Source: HGM04593 sp045533955
GTDB taxonomy: Bacteria > Bacteroidota > Bacteroidia > Bacteroidales > Bacteroidaceae
Assembly: GCA_045533955.1 (NCBI GenBank)
Contig: JAZSIU010000048.1
Coordinates: forward strand, 1-29,217
Reading direction: 5' to 3'
DNA length: 29,217 nt
The notes under the pieces were generated by a model that was not told the origin of the DNA, did no database searches, and worked only from the letters and a program-made list of their open reading frames with translations. Both the position numbers and the translations under genes were made by a program. The first letter of the stretch is position 1. Every line of letters begins with the position of its first letter. This document shows positions 1 to 6,737 of this stretch, piece by piece.

Positions 1-2
1 TT

Positions 3-109
3 TACGATTGTTTTAAGGGTGCTGCGGACCGCCCTCACTTAGTCGCTTGTAAACAAGCGTCTAAGTAGCGGTTAAACATACCTCGCACTTTTTCCTTAAA
101 ACAATCGTA
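3..109. repeat. 107-bp nested palindromic element (MITE-like or structured RNA)
   Basis: The two ends, 3-18 and 94-109, are a perfect 16-bp inverted repeat (TACGATTGTTTTAAGG and its complement). Inside, the pairing continues: GTGC 19-22 with GCAC 85-88, ACCGC 28-32 with GCGGT 68-72, ACTTAG 37-42 with CTAAGT 61-66, then a T-T mismatch and CGCTTG 44-49 with CAAGCG 54-59 around a TAAA loop. The whole element can therefore fold into one long bulged hairpin on either strand. No ORF or T-run goes with it. It could be a small non-autonomous mobile element with terminal inverted repeats, or a structured RNA. Only two bases lie to its left, so a target-site duplication cannot be tested. Confidence 0.6.
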
Positions 110-243
110 CCTACATTGAATTTCTTTTTTATGGTGCAATATTTAATTAAAAATAACCTTTTGCACGTATTATATGCTGCTGTTCTTGAAAATTAGAAAT
201 AGATTATTGATTCTATCAACAGTAAATTTCTACTGAGTCCTTT
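110..243. other. AT-rich intergenic stretch downstream of fcl
   Basis: No coding region is seen. It contains a short inverted repeat, GTGCAA at 134-139 and TTGCAC at 161-166, and a small CAGTA/TACTG hairpin around 221-236 that could help end the fcl transcript on the minus strand. Neither is a convincing intrinsic terminator. Confidence 0.3.
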
Positions 244-1185
244 TTATCGTTTGGCTCGCATAGGGTTGCTTAGAAAATCTGCGTACGCGAGGCGTATTCC
301 TTCGCTGAGCTCGGTCTTATATTTCCAGCCGAGTTTTTGGGCTTTTGAGACGTCGAGGAGCTTGCGAGGGGTGCCGTTGGGCTTTGTCGTGTCCCAAAGA
401 ATTTGGCCGTTGTAACCTACGGTCTCGGCAACCAATTTTGTGAGCTCTTTTATGCTTATCTCTTTTCCTGTTCCTGCGTTGACGGTCTCGTTGCCGCTGT
501 AGTTGTTCATAAGATAGACGCATAGGTTGGCAAGGTCGTCAACGTAGAGAAACTCGCGCAGGGGGCTGCCGTCGCCCCAACAGGTAACGGTGTCGGCCCC
601 GGCCTCTTTTGCTTCGTGGAAGCGGCGTATGAGCGCGGGGAGCACGTGGCTGTGCGTGGGGTGGTAGTTGTCGTTGGGGCCGTAGAGGTTCGTGGGCATC
701 ACGCTGATAAAATCTGTGCCGTATTGACGGTTGAGATACTCGCAATATTTTAGGCCCGATATTTTGGCAAGCGCGTATGCCTCGTTGGTGGGTTCGAGCG
801 CCGAGGTCAGCAGGCAGCTCTCGGGCATAGGCTGGGGGGCTAAGCGCGGGTATATGCACGATGAACCAAGAAATTCGAGCTTCCGGCAACCGCATCGCCA
901 CGCTGCGTTTATGACGTTCATTTCGAGCATCATATTCTGGTACATAAAGTCGGCGAGGGCTGTTTGATTGGCTATTATTCCGCCTACTTTTGCCGCTGCG
1001 AGGAATACATATTCGGGCTTTTCGAGCGCAAAGAATTTCTCGACCTCCTCTTGACGGCACAGGTCTAATTGGCTGTGTGTGCGGGTGATTATATTGGTGT
1101 ATCCTTGTCGTTGCAGCTCGCGCACTATGGCCGAGCCCACCATCCCGCGGTGTCCTGCAACATATATTTTGGCATTCTTCTCCAT
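244..1185 (-). CDS. fcl: GDP-L-fucose synthase
   Basis: The 313-residue protein is an extended short-chain dehydrogenase/reductase. It epimerises GDP-4-keto-6-deoxymannose at C3 and C5 and reduces it with NADPH to GDP-L-fucose in the cytoplasm. The Rossmann loop is seen near the start (AGHRGMVGSA, residues 10-19). The catalytic set is present: S108/S109 with C110 in GSSCIYP, and Y137 with K141 in EAYALAK. PTNLYGPNDNYHP, typical of the family, follows at about residues 164-176. Length is usual for the family (about 310-325). It lies 11 bases after gmd on the same strand, so the two are almost certainly one operon making the fucose donor for capsule or glycoprotein glycans. The start ATG at 1185 fits the Rossmann fold. 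Confidence 0.96.
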   Translation of the reverse strand: MEKNAKIYVAGHRGMVGSAIVRELQRQGYTNIITRTHSQLDLCRQEEVEKFFALEKPEYVFLAAAKVGGIIANQTALADFMYQNMMLEMNVINAAWRCGCRKLEFLGSSCIYPRLAPQPMPESCLLTSALEPTNEAYALAKISGLKYCEYLNRQYGTDFISVMPTNLYGPNDNYHPTHSHVLPALIRRFHEAKEAGADTVTCWGDGSPLREFLYVDDLANLCVYLMNNYSGNETVNAGTGKEISIKELTKLVAETVGYNGQILWDTTKPNGTPRKLLDVSKAQKLGWKYKTELSEGIRLAYADFLSNPMRAKR

Positions 1186-1196
1186 AGGTGGGGCGA

Positions 1197-2285
1197 TTAT
1201 TTTACGATTCCTCTTTCGAGGTACTCGGCAAGATTGGTGCGTATGTGCTCGCTGGCTCTCTCGACCGCTACTTTTGCCATATCAGCCTCGACCATTATTT
1301 TTACAAGCTCCTCGAATGTGGTCTTTTGGGGGTTCCAGCCGAGCTTTTCGCGTGCTTTTGTGGGGTCGCCCCATAGGTTTACTACGTCGGTGGGACGGTA
1401 AAAGTCGGGCGATACTTCGATGAGCACCTCTCCGGTGGCCTTGTCGATGCCTTTCTCGTCGGCTCCCTCGCCTGTAAATTCAAGCTCAATGCCTACGTGC
1501 TTGAATGCGTAGTGGCAGAAGTCGCGCACCGAGTGCTGTAAGCCGGTGGCAATGACAAAATCCTCGGGCTTGTCATTTTGCAGCATAAGCCACATACACT
1601 CTACGTAGTCTTTGGCGTAGCCCCAATCGCGCAGCGATGAGAGGTTGCCTAAATAGAGCTTCTTTTGCTTGCCTTGTGCTATGCGGGCGGCGGCAAGGGT
1701 TATTTTGCGGGTAACAAAGGTCTCGCCGCGACGCTCGCTCTCGTGGTTGAAGAGGATGCCCGAACAGCAGAACATATTATAGGCCTCGCGGTACTCTTTC
1801 ACTATCCAATGGCCGTATAGCTTGGCGACGGCGTAGGGGCTGTAAGGGTGGAAGGGGGTATTCTCGTTCTGCGGAACCTCCTCGACCTTGCCGTAGAGCT
1901 CGGACGTTGAGGCTTGATAGATGCGACAGCTTTGTGCAAGGCCGCTCAGGCGCACTGCTTCGAGGATGCGCAGTACTCCGGTGGCATCGACGTTGGCGGT
2001 AAACTCGGGGGCGTCGAAGCTCACCTGTACGTGGCTCTGAGCCGCAAGGTTATATATCTCGTCGGGACGTACGCTGCCAATTACTTGGATGAGGCTCATT
2101 GAGTCGCCTAAATCAGCGTAGTGAAGGTGAAAATTGGGGTTACCCTCGAGGTGGGCTATTCTTTCGCGAAAATCGACAGATGAACGGCGTATGGTGCCGT
2201 GAACGTCGTACCCTTTCGATAATAGAAACTCGGACAAGAACGAACCATCCTGTCCTGTTACGCCTGTTATCAATGCTTTTCTCAT
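1197..2285 (-). CDS. gmd: GDP-mannose 4,6-dehydratase
   Basis: The 362-residue NADP-dependent SDR enzyme converts GDP-D-mannose to GDP-4-keto-6-deoxy-D-mannose, the first step to GDP-L-fucose. It opens with the nucleotide-binding motif TGVTGQDGSFL (residues 8-18). The catalytic Thr and Glu lie in ASTSELYG (T127, E129), and the YxxxK pair is Y151/K155 in PYAVAK. Near the middle is the family motif FNHESERRGETFVTRKIT. Length matches the family (about 350-375). It is the first gene of a two-gene minus-strand unit with fcl. Its upstream region is an A-rich tandem repeat, in which I found no clear TAnnTTTG promoter box, so it may be transcribed from the tRNA-Arg side or from an unrecognised promoter. 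Confidence 0.96.
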   Translation of the reverse strand: MRKALITGVTGQDGSFLSEFLLSKGYDVHGTIRRSSVDFRERIAHLEGNPNFHLHYADLGDSMSLIQVIGSVRPDEIYNLAAQSHVQVSFDAPEFTANVDATGVLRILEAVRLSGLAQSCRIYQASTSELYGKVEEVPQNENTPFHPYSPYAVAKLYGHWIVKEYREAYNMFCCSGILFNHESERRGETFVTRKITLAAARIAQGKQKKLYLGNLSSLRDWGYAKDYVECMWLMLQNDKPEDFVIATGLQHSVRDFCHYAFKHVGIELEFTGEGADEKGIDKATGEVLIEVSPDFYRPTDVVNLWGDPTKAREKLGWNPQKTTFEELVKIMVEADMAKVAVERASEHIRTNLAEYLERGIVK

Positions 2286-2405
2286 AAATGGTATATTTTA
2301 GGTGTTATTTAAATTAGACTTTTGGAAGGCCTCGGTAAAATGTGGCTCTTTTGGAGATAAAAAGATGAGTTTTTTATGTGATGCAATTAAAAATAGAGTG
2401 GGGTG

Positions 2406-2505
2406 CTTAAAAAACACAAAAAGGAGCTCAACGTAAAATACAAAAAGGAGTAACCTTAAAAAATAAAAAAGGTGGAATCTTAAAAAAACAAAAAAGGGAG
2501 AACCC
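2406..2505. repeat. Four imperfect ~24-bp A-rich tandem repeats
   Basis: Units begin near 2406, 2433, 2455 and 2479. Each follows the pattern TTAAAAAA(N)ACAAAAAGGAG plus about five variable bases. Read on the minus strand (the direction of gmd) each unit gives a CTCC, a T-run and then more Ts. The array fills most of the gap between tRNA-Arg and gmd. The last unit, with GGGAG at 2496-2500 and CTCCC at 2521-2525, might form a weak terminator just downstream of the tRNA. A 69-codon hydrophobic frame across it is a by-product of the repeat. Confidence 0.6.
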
Positions 2506-2534
2506 ACAAAAAACTCGGCCCTCCCCTCTCTTTG

Positions 2535-2608
<74 letters not shown>

Positions 2609-2663
2609 AACCTTTTATTATCGAGCACAGCCGCAAAAAAACGACCGCTCTGTAAATCGAGTG

Positions 2664-2694
2664 CAAAGATAGTGTTTTTATTCACTCGAACCAA
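2664..2694 (-). promoter_or_regulatory. Promoter for tRNA-Arg
   Basis: On the minus strand, TTG (2692-2694) is followed after exactly 20 bases by TATCTTTG (2664-2671) and then CA. This matches the Bacteroides primary-sigma pattern TTTG-N19-21-TAnnTTTG. The predicted start of transcription, near 2657, leaves a leader of about 50 nt before the tRNA. Confidence 0.7.
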
Positions 2695-2862
2695 TAATTT
2701 TTTAATATTTTTGAGCTAAAGACCGAAAATAGGGTGCTTCCGCGATGAAATATTCGAGGCAAGCTCGATGTTATTCCGTCCGTTTGTATGCTACTCTTAG
2801 GACAAAGAGTATGCCCATAAATATATCTTTTGAGGCCTCTGAAGATGGCTTCTCGGGGTGGG

Positions 2863-3543
2863 TTAACGGGGCTCGTTGGGCCACATTGTGGCAAGGAGTG
2901 CCTCGAAATTTGGAATATAAATTTCCTTGCGGCTCAGGGTCAATAATTCCATTTGTTGCATATTGTTCAGCGCGCGTGAGATGTTTATACGAGCCTCGGA
3001 TAACTGATGTGCAAGCTCTTCCATCTTTATTATCAGCCTTTTGGAACCGGTGAGTGTCTGGCAGCGCAATGCGATGAATCGGACTATGCGTCCCTCGATG
3101 CTTTGCGGTATGTTGCGCCAGATGAGCGAGTCGAGCTGTTGCTCGTGGTGCGATATTAGATTCAGAAGGTTTATTCCAAATATGCTGTGCTTGCTAAATT
3201 CACTGTATAGATAGGATTTGTTTATGCACAAGAGGCTGCAATCGCCTTTTGAATAGTAATTGTGGCGATAGCTGTTGTGCATTCCAAAGAGTGAACCGGG
3301 CTCGATGGCGTATGGGGCCTCTAATGTTTCGTATAGTGTGTAGTTCTTCTCGAGAATATGTCGCTCGGCTTCAACCTCGCCTTGGATGAGTATTACGAAA
3401 TTGTCGCAATTTTGGTTGTACGAAAGCAGGAGCTCGCCATTTGTGTGGCGGCTGAAGTTGAATTTTACTTTGTCGAGAATGGCGGTGAGCTCGTCCTTGC
3501 TCATTCCTTGAAAATATGGTAGCTTCAGTAGGCTTTCGTACAT
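2863..3543 (-). CDS. Crp/Fnr-family transcriptional regulator
   Basis: The 226-residue protein has the two-domain Crp/Fnr layout. An N-terminal cyclic-nucleotide-binding-like beta-roll spans about residues 10-125 (FVILIQGEVEAER, then GSLFGMHNSYRHNY). A linker helix follows. A C-terminal winged helix-turn-helix is at about residues 170-220, with recognition segment ELAHQLSEARINISRALNNM and wing LSRKEIYI. It has no obvious cAMP-binding signature and no N-terminal cysteine cluster, so the ligand is unknown. Length is normal. It is divergent from miaA across a 442-bp gap and has a TATCTTTG box 101 bases upstream. Its stop codon is followed by a weak hairpin (TACTCTT/AAGAGTA near 2791-2810) without a clear T-run. 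Targets cannot be told from the sequence; the palindrome at 3883-3909 is one candidate. Confidence 0.88.
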   Translation of the reverse strand: MYESLLKLPYFQGMSKDELTAILDKVKFNFSRHTNGELLLSYNQNCDNFVILIQGEVEAERHILEKNYTLYETLEAPYAIEPGSLFGMHNSYRHNYYSKGDCSLLCINKSYLYSEFSKHSIFGINLLNLISHHEQQLDSLIWRNIPQSIEGRIVRFIALRCQTLTGSKRLIIKMEELAHQLSEARINISRALNNMQQMELLTLSRKEIYIPNFEALLATMWPNEPR

Positions 3544-3643
3544 TTCTTACGGTTTTTTATGTGAAAAGCTACAAAAGGGCAAGATGTTGCATCGGCTCTT
3601 TGTTGCTTGTGGCTGTGTAGCTCTTTTTGAGGATTTTCATCAA

Positions 3644-3651
3644 CAAAGATA
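3644..3651 (-). promoter_or_regulatory. -7 box for the Crp/Fnr-type gene
   Basis: TATCTTTG on the minus strand, matching TAnnTTTG, about 100 bases before the ATG. I see no good TTG at the expected -33 distance, so this is a partial promoter match only. Confidence 0.45.
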
Positions 3652-3821
3652 ACTCTCTTTATTGTTGTATCGTATAGGCGTTGCTGCTCTTTTTTGCTTT
3701 TTTAAGTTAATTTTTGTTAGATGCCTTTGCTGTTGGTGTTTTTTTATGATTTTGTGATGTGTGTGGGCATTGCTTTTTGGGGAGGCTGTGTGAATATTCT
3801 TTATTTACGTGCTTGTGCTAT

Positions 3822-3847
3822 TTTTCCGCTCGTTTGTTATATCTTTG
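3822..3847 (+). promoter_or_regulatory. Promoter-like 26-mer, copy 1 (upstream of miaA)
   Basis: The sequence runs TTTTCCGCTCG, T, TTGTTATATCTTTG and ends in a TATCTTTG -7 box (3840-3847). It differs at one base (3833) from the copy at 3906-3931. No TTTG lies 19-21 bases upstream of the -7 box, so promoter activity is uncertain. Confidence 0.45.
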
Positions 3848-3882
3848 AGCTGAGGCTCTAAGATTTTCGGTGCTCGCTTTGT

Positions 3883-3909
3883 AAAATATTGAAGTAAACT
3901 TCATATTTT
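3883..3909. promoter_or_regulatory. Palindrome upstream of miaA, candidate operator
   Basis: Arms AAAATAT-t-GAAGT (3883-3895) and ACTTC-ATATTTT (3898-3909) face each other across AA, with core GAAGTAAACTTC. It ends 14 bases before the second TATCTTTG box, so it covers the -33 region. It could be a regulator site or the end of a transcript from copy 1; no bound protein can be named. Confidence 0.45.
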
Positions 3910-3931
3910 CCGCTCGCTTGTTATATCTTTG
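3906..3931 (+). promoter_or_regulatory. Promoter-like 26-mer, copy 2 (likely miaA promoter)
   Basis: Second copy of the 26-mer, with -7 box TATCTTTG at 3924-3931 followed by CA, 54 bases before the miaA ATG. The -33 element is weak, but the extended TATCTTTGCA core is the same as at tRNA-Arg and rpmB in this window. Confidence 0.55.
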
Positions 3932-3985
3932 CAGGGTGCGAATGTGTATTGTTTGCACGCGTAATTCGTAAATAGGTTAAGAAGG

Positions 3986-4924
3986 ATGGATAACCCGTCT
4001 GCAAAATATGATATGTTGGCCATCGTTGGGCCTACTGCCTGCGGAAAGACTGCTCTTGCCGTCGAGGCGGCGTTGGCCCTCGGGGGCGAGGTTATTAGTG
4101 CCGATAGTCGTCAGGTCTATCGGGGAATGGATATTGGAACGGGGAAAGACCTTGCCGAGTATGTGCGCGGCGACGTTGCCGTGCCTGTGCATCTTGTTGA
4201 TATTGTTCAGGCGGGCGAGAAATATAATGTATTCGAGTTTCAACGCGATTTTCTTGCTGCTTATGATGATGTGAAGCGACGCGGTTCGCTGCCCATTATG
4301 TGCGGTGGCAGTGGAATGTATGTCGAGTCGGTGCTGCGCGGATACAGGCTTCTGCCGGTGCCCGAGAATGAGACGCTGCGCCGGCGTCTGGCCTCGTGCA
4401 CACTCGAGGAGCTTAAGACGATGCTCGCCTCTTATAAAACTCTGCATAATAATACGGACACAGATACGGTTAAGCGGGCTATACGCGCCATTGAGATTGA
4501 GGAGTATTATGCCGCGTGCCCTGCCGGCGAGCGCAGCTTCCCGACGATAAAAACATTGACGGTGGGCCTTGACGTGAGCCGCGAGGTGCGTCGCGAGCGC
4601 ATAAGCCGTCGTCTTGTGGCACGTCTCGATGAGGGGCTCATCGACGAGGTGAAGCGTCTCATCGAGGGTGGGCTCACCCCCGAGCAACTTATCTACTATG
4701 GCCTTGAGTATAAATTCGTTACTATGTATGTAACAGGCGCCTTGACGCGCGAGCAGATGGTGAACGGCCTCGAGATTGCCATTCATCAGTTTGCCAAGCG
4801 TCAGATGACGTGGTTTCGGGGAATGGAACGACGCGGCGTAAAAATAAATTGGATAGACGCCTCTTTGCCTTTTGACAAGCAGGTAGAAATAATAAAAGAG
4901 TGGTTCTATGATAAAGGCGCATAA
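3986..4924 (+). CDS. miaA: tRNA dimethylallyltransferase
   Basis: The 312-residue enzyme transfers dimethylallyl from DMAPP to N6 of A37 in tRNAs that read UNN codons. The P-loop GPTACGKT is at residues 15-22. The family signature SADSRQVYRGMDIGTGKD follows, and then CGGSGMYVESVLRGY. The C-terminal signature KRQMTWFRGMERRG is at about residues 271-284. It is complete, about normal size, with a slightly shorter insertion than the E. coli enzyme. Bacteroidales genomes often carry two MiaA-like genes; whether this is the only copy cannot be told here. It is first in a run with the lipid kinase (17-base overlap) and kdsA. Confidence 0.93.
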   Translation: MDNPSAKYDMLAIVGPTACGKTALAVEAALALGGEVISADSRQVYRGMDIGTGKDLAEYVRGDVAVPVHLVDIVQAGEKYNVFEFQRDFLAAYDDVKRRGSLPIMCGGSGMYVESVLRGYRLLPVPENETLRRRLASCTLEELKTMLASYKTLHNNTDTDTVKRAIRAIEIEEYYAACPAGERSFPTIKTLTVGLDVSREVRRERISRRLVARLDEGLIDEVKRLIEGGLTPEQLIYYGLEYKFVTMYVTGALTREQMVNGLEIAIHQFAKRQMTWFRGMERRGVKINWIDASLPFDKQVEIIKEWFYDKGA

Positions 4925-5873
4925 TGACAACAGACACCGCTGGGGAATAATTTATTGCCCGCGGGTGGGGGCGTGGAAGCCGATGAAGCGCTGGGGCGAG
5001 ATACGCGACTATCTTAGGGAGCGTGGCGTGGAGTACGACCTACTGCAATCGGAGAATTTCAGTTCCATCGAGCGTCTGACGCGCGTGCTTGCCGATAATG
5101 GCTACGAGACAATTGTGCTTGTGGGCGGCGATGGTGCGCTTCAGGATGCGATAAACGGAATTATGGCCTCGGAGAATCGCTCAAAAGTGGCATTTGGTCT
5201 TGTGCCCAACGGCATTGCCAACGACTTTGCACGCTATTGGGGACTGGACGAGGGCGACTATAAGCACGCAATTGATTGTATTATGGCCCATCGCACGCGC
5301 GCCGTCGACGTGGGCTATTGCAACTACACAACCTCCGAGGGCGAGCAGACACGCTATTTTTTGAACGTGCTTAATATAGGCCTCACGGCGCATCTTGTCG
5401 AGATTGCCAACCGTCGTCGCTACCTCTTTGCAAGGGCCGCCTCGTTGCTTACGGGTCTTGCACATCTGCTTTTCCATCGTCAGAATTACAATATGAAGAT
5501 TACTCTCAATAATCAGACGGTGGAACAGAAATTTATGATGCTGTGCATAGGAAATTCCCGCGGATACGGGATGACGCCGAGCGCCGTGCCTTACAATGGT
5601 CGTTTGGACGTTTCGGCGGTTAAAATGCCCAAACTCTTTGGAATGTTGCAGGGGCTTTATATGGTGGCCCGACGCAAAATTATGAATTATAAACTGATGG
5701 TACCCTTCCGCACTACCGAGATTCTCATTGAGTCGGTCGATAATGCCCGTGCGGGAATCGACGGCCGTCCTTTTGCACCCACCTATCCGATGCGTGTAGG
5801 CATAGAGCCCGAGGCTTTTAATTTTATAATACCGAACAGAAAAAAACAAAATAGAACAAAATATGACAATTAG
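4908..5873 (+). CDS. Diacylglycerol/lipid kinase family protein (YegS/DgkB-like)
   Basis: The 321-residue protein has the soluble lipid-kinase (DAGK catalytic domain) fold. The nucleotide-binding signature GGDGALQDAING is at residues 73-84, where the usual Thr of GGDGT is Ala. The second motif, NGIANDFARYWGL, is at about residues 102-114. A family-like C-terminal motif, GIDGRPF, sits near residue 285. The likely reaction is ATP-dependent phosphorylation of diacylglycerol or a related lipid, but substrates vary in this family (lipids, sphingosine). The ATG lies inside the end of miaA, 17 bases before its stop, and the end overlaps kdsA by 11 bases, which suggests translational coupling. No membrane segment is evident. 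Confidence 0.85.
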   Translation: MIKAHNDNRHRWGIIYCPRVGAWKPMKRWGEIRDYLRERGVEYDLLQSENFSSIERLTRVLADNGYETIVLVGGDGALQDAINGIMASENRSKVAFGLVPNGIANDFARYWGLDEGDYKHAIDCIMAHRTRAVDVGYCNYTTSEGEQTRYFLNVLNIGLTAHLVEIANRRRYLFARAASLLTGLAHLLFHRQNYNMKITLNNQTVEQKFMMLCIGNSRGYGMTPSAVPYNGRLDVSAVKMPKLFGMLQGLYMVARRKIMNYKLMVPFRTTEILIESVDNARAGIDGRPFAPTYPMRVGIEPEAFNFIIPNRKKQNRTKYDN

Positions 5874-6666
5874 AGAATTAACTGCAACCGACAAATTTTT
5901 CTTGTTGGCGGGCCCCTGCGTTATTGAGGGCGAAGAGATGGCTATGCGCATAGCCGAGCGTATTGTGGCAATGACAGCCGACCGTGGTATCCCATACGTT
6001 TTTAAAGGGTCGTACCGCAAGGCCAACCGCTCGCGTGTCGATTCCTTTACGGGAATAGGCGATGAGAATGCTCTGCGTGTGTTGCGTCGCGTGCGCGAAA
6101 CTTTTAATATCCCCGTGGTAACCGATATTCACTCGGCCGAAGAGGCTGAGATGGCCGCCGAGTATGTCGATATTCTTCAGATTCCGGCATTCTTGTGTCG
6201 TCAGACCGACCTTCTTGTGGCGGCTGCAAAGACAGGCAGAATAGTGAACATAAAGAAAGGACAATTCCTCTCGCCTATGGCAATGAAATTTGCAGCCGAG
6301 AAGGTTGTATCCGAGGGGGGCGAGGGTCGTGTGATGCTCACCGAGCGCGGCACCACATTCGGCTATCAAGACCTTGTGGTCGATTTTCGCAGCATCCCGC
6401 AGATGCGCAGTTTCGGCTATCCCGTTGTGATGGACATTACACACTCTCTGCAACAGCCTAATCAGAGTGCGGGAGTAACAGGGGGAATGCCCGAGATGAT
6501 TGAGACGATGGCAAAGGCTGCCATCGCAGTGGGTGCCGACGGACTTTTCATAGAGACACACGAGACTCCGGCCGAGGCCAAAAGCGACGGTGCAAATATG
6601 CTGCGCCTCGACCTGCTCGAAGGGCTGCTCGACCGTCTGCTGCGCCTGAGCGAGGCTGTCAGGTAA
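5863..6666 (+). CDS. kdsA: 3-deoxy-8-phosphooctulonate synthase (KDO-8-P synthase)
   Basis: The 267-residue TIM-barrel enzyme condenses phosphoenolpyruvate with D-arabinose 5-phosphate to KDO 8-phosphate, for the inner core of lipopolysaccharide. Family motifs seen are AGPCVIEG (residues 16-23), FKGSYRKANRSRVDSFTG, VVTDIHSAEEAE, KKGQFLSPMAMKFAAEK, ERGTTFGYQDLVVD and MDITHSLQQPN. C19 in GPC is the position that binds metal in the metal-dependent class (as in Aquifex) and is Asn in the E. coli enzyme, so a metal-dependent enzyme is likely. Length is slightly under the E. coli protein (284). The ATG overlaps the lipid-kinase gene. A hairpin at 6685-6731 probably ends the transcript. Confidence 0.95.
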   Translation: MTIRELTATDKFFLLAGPCVIEGEEMAMRIAERIVAMTADRGIPYVFKGSYRKANRSRVDSFTGIGDENALRVLRRVRETFNIPVVTDIHSAEEAEMAAEYVDILQIPAFLCRQTDLLVAAAKTGRIVNIKKGQFLSPMAMKFAAEKVVSEGGEGRVMLTERGTTFGYQDLVVDFRSIPQMRSFGYPVVMDITHSLQQPNQSAGVTGGMPEMIETMAKAAIAVGADGLFIETHETPAEAKSDGANMLRLDLLEGLLDRLLRLSEAVR

Positions 6667-6684
6667 AAGGATAAATAAAACGAA

Positions 6685-6731
6685 AATAACAATGGGCAGC
6701 GCCGAGGCTCGAGACGCTGCTCTTTGTTATT
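6685..6731 (+). terminator. Hairpin after kdsA, abutting the next start codon
   Basis: Arms 6685-6701 and 6715-6731 are 17 bases each, with one mismatch and one G-T wobble. The GC-rich top (GGGCAGCG/CGCTGCTC) sits over an A/T base (AATAACAA/TTGTTATT), with a 13-base loop. The T-rich 3' arm makes it terminator-like. The next gene's ATG is only six bases later, so it could also act as a 5' UTR switch for that gene. Confidence 0.6.
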
Positions 6732-6737
6732 ATATAT

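Larger units (their letters stand above)
3544..3985. other. 442-bp divergent intergenic region
   Basis: This gap between the Crp/Fnr-type gene (minus) and miaA (plus) has no ORF worth calling and is T/G-rich on the plus strand. It holds a -7 box for the regulator (3644-3651), two near-identical 26-base repeats ending in TATCTTTG (3822-3847, 3906-3931) and a palindrome (3883-3909) between them. Confidence 0.8.

Noticed and set aside
71..77. GTTAAAC inside the left-edge palindrome, as an integron attC core site
   Set aside because: attC sites carry the GTTRRRY core at the outer end of the palindrome with a matching RYYYAAC on the other side; here it is internal and has no partner, and no integrase is seen.
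3..109. Retron msr-msd RNA
   Set aside because: The outer inverted repeats would fit a1/a2, but there is no reverse transcriptase in the window and no branching-G context I can support.
2298..2507. Minus-strand 69-codon hydrophobic ORF
   Set aside because: It is a translation of the A-rich tandem repeat with a GTG start; low complexity and no family resemblance.
3977..4930. Long minus-strand ORF opposite miaA
   Set aside because: miaA is certain on the other strand; the antisense frame shows no known motif and follows from codon bias.
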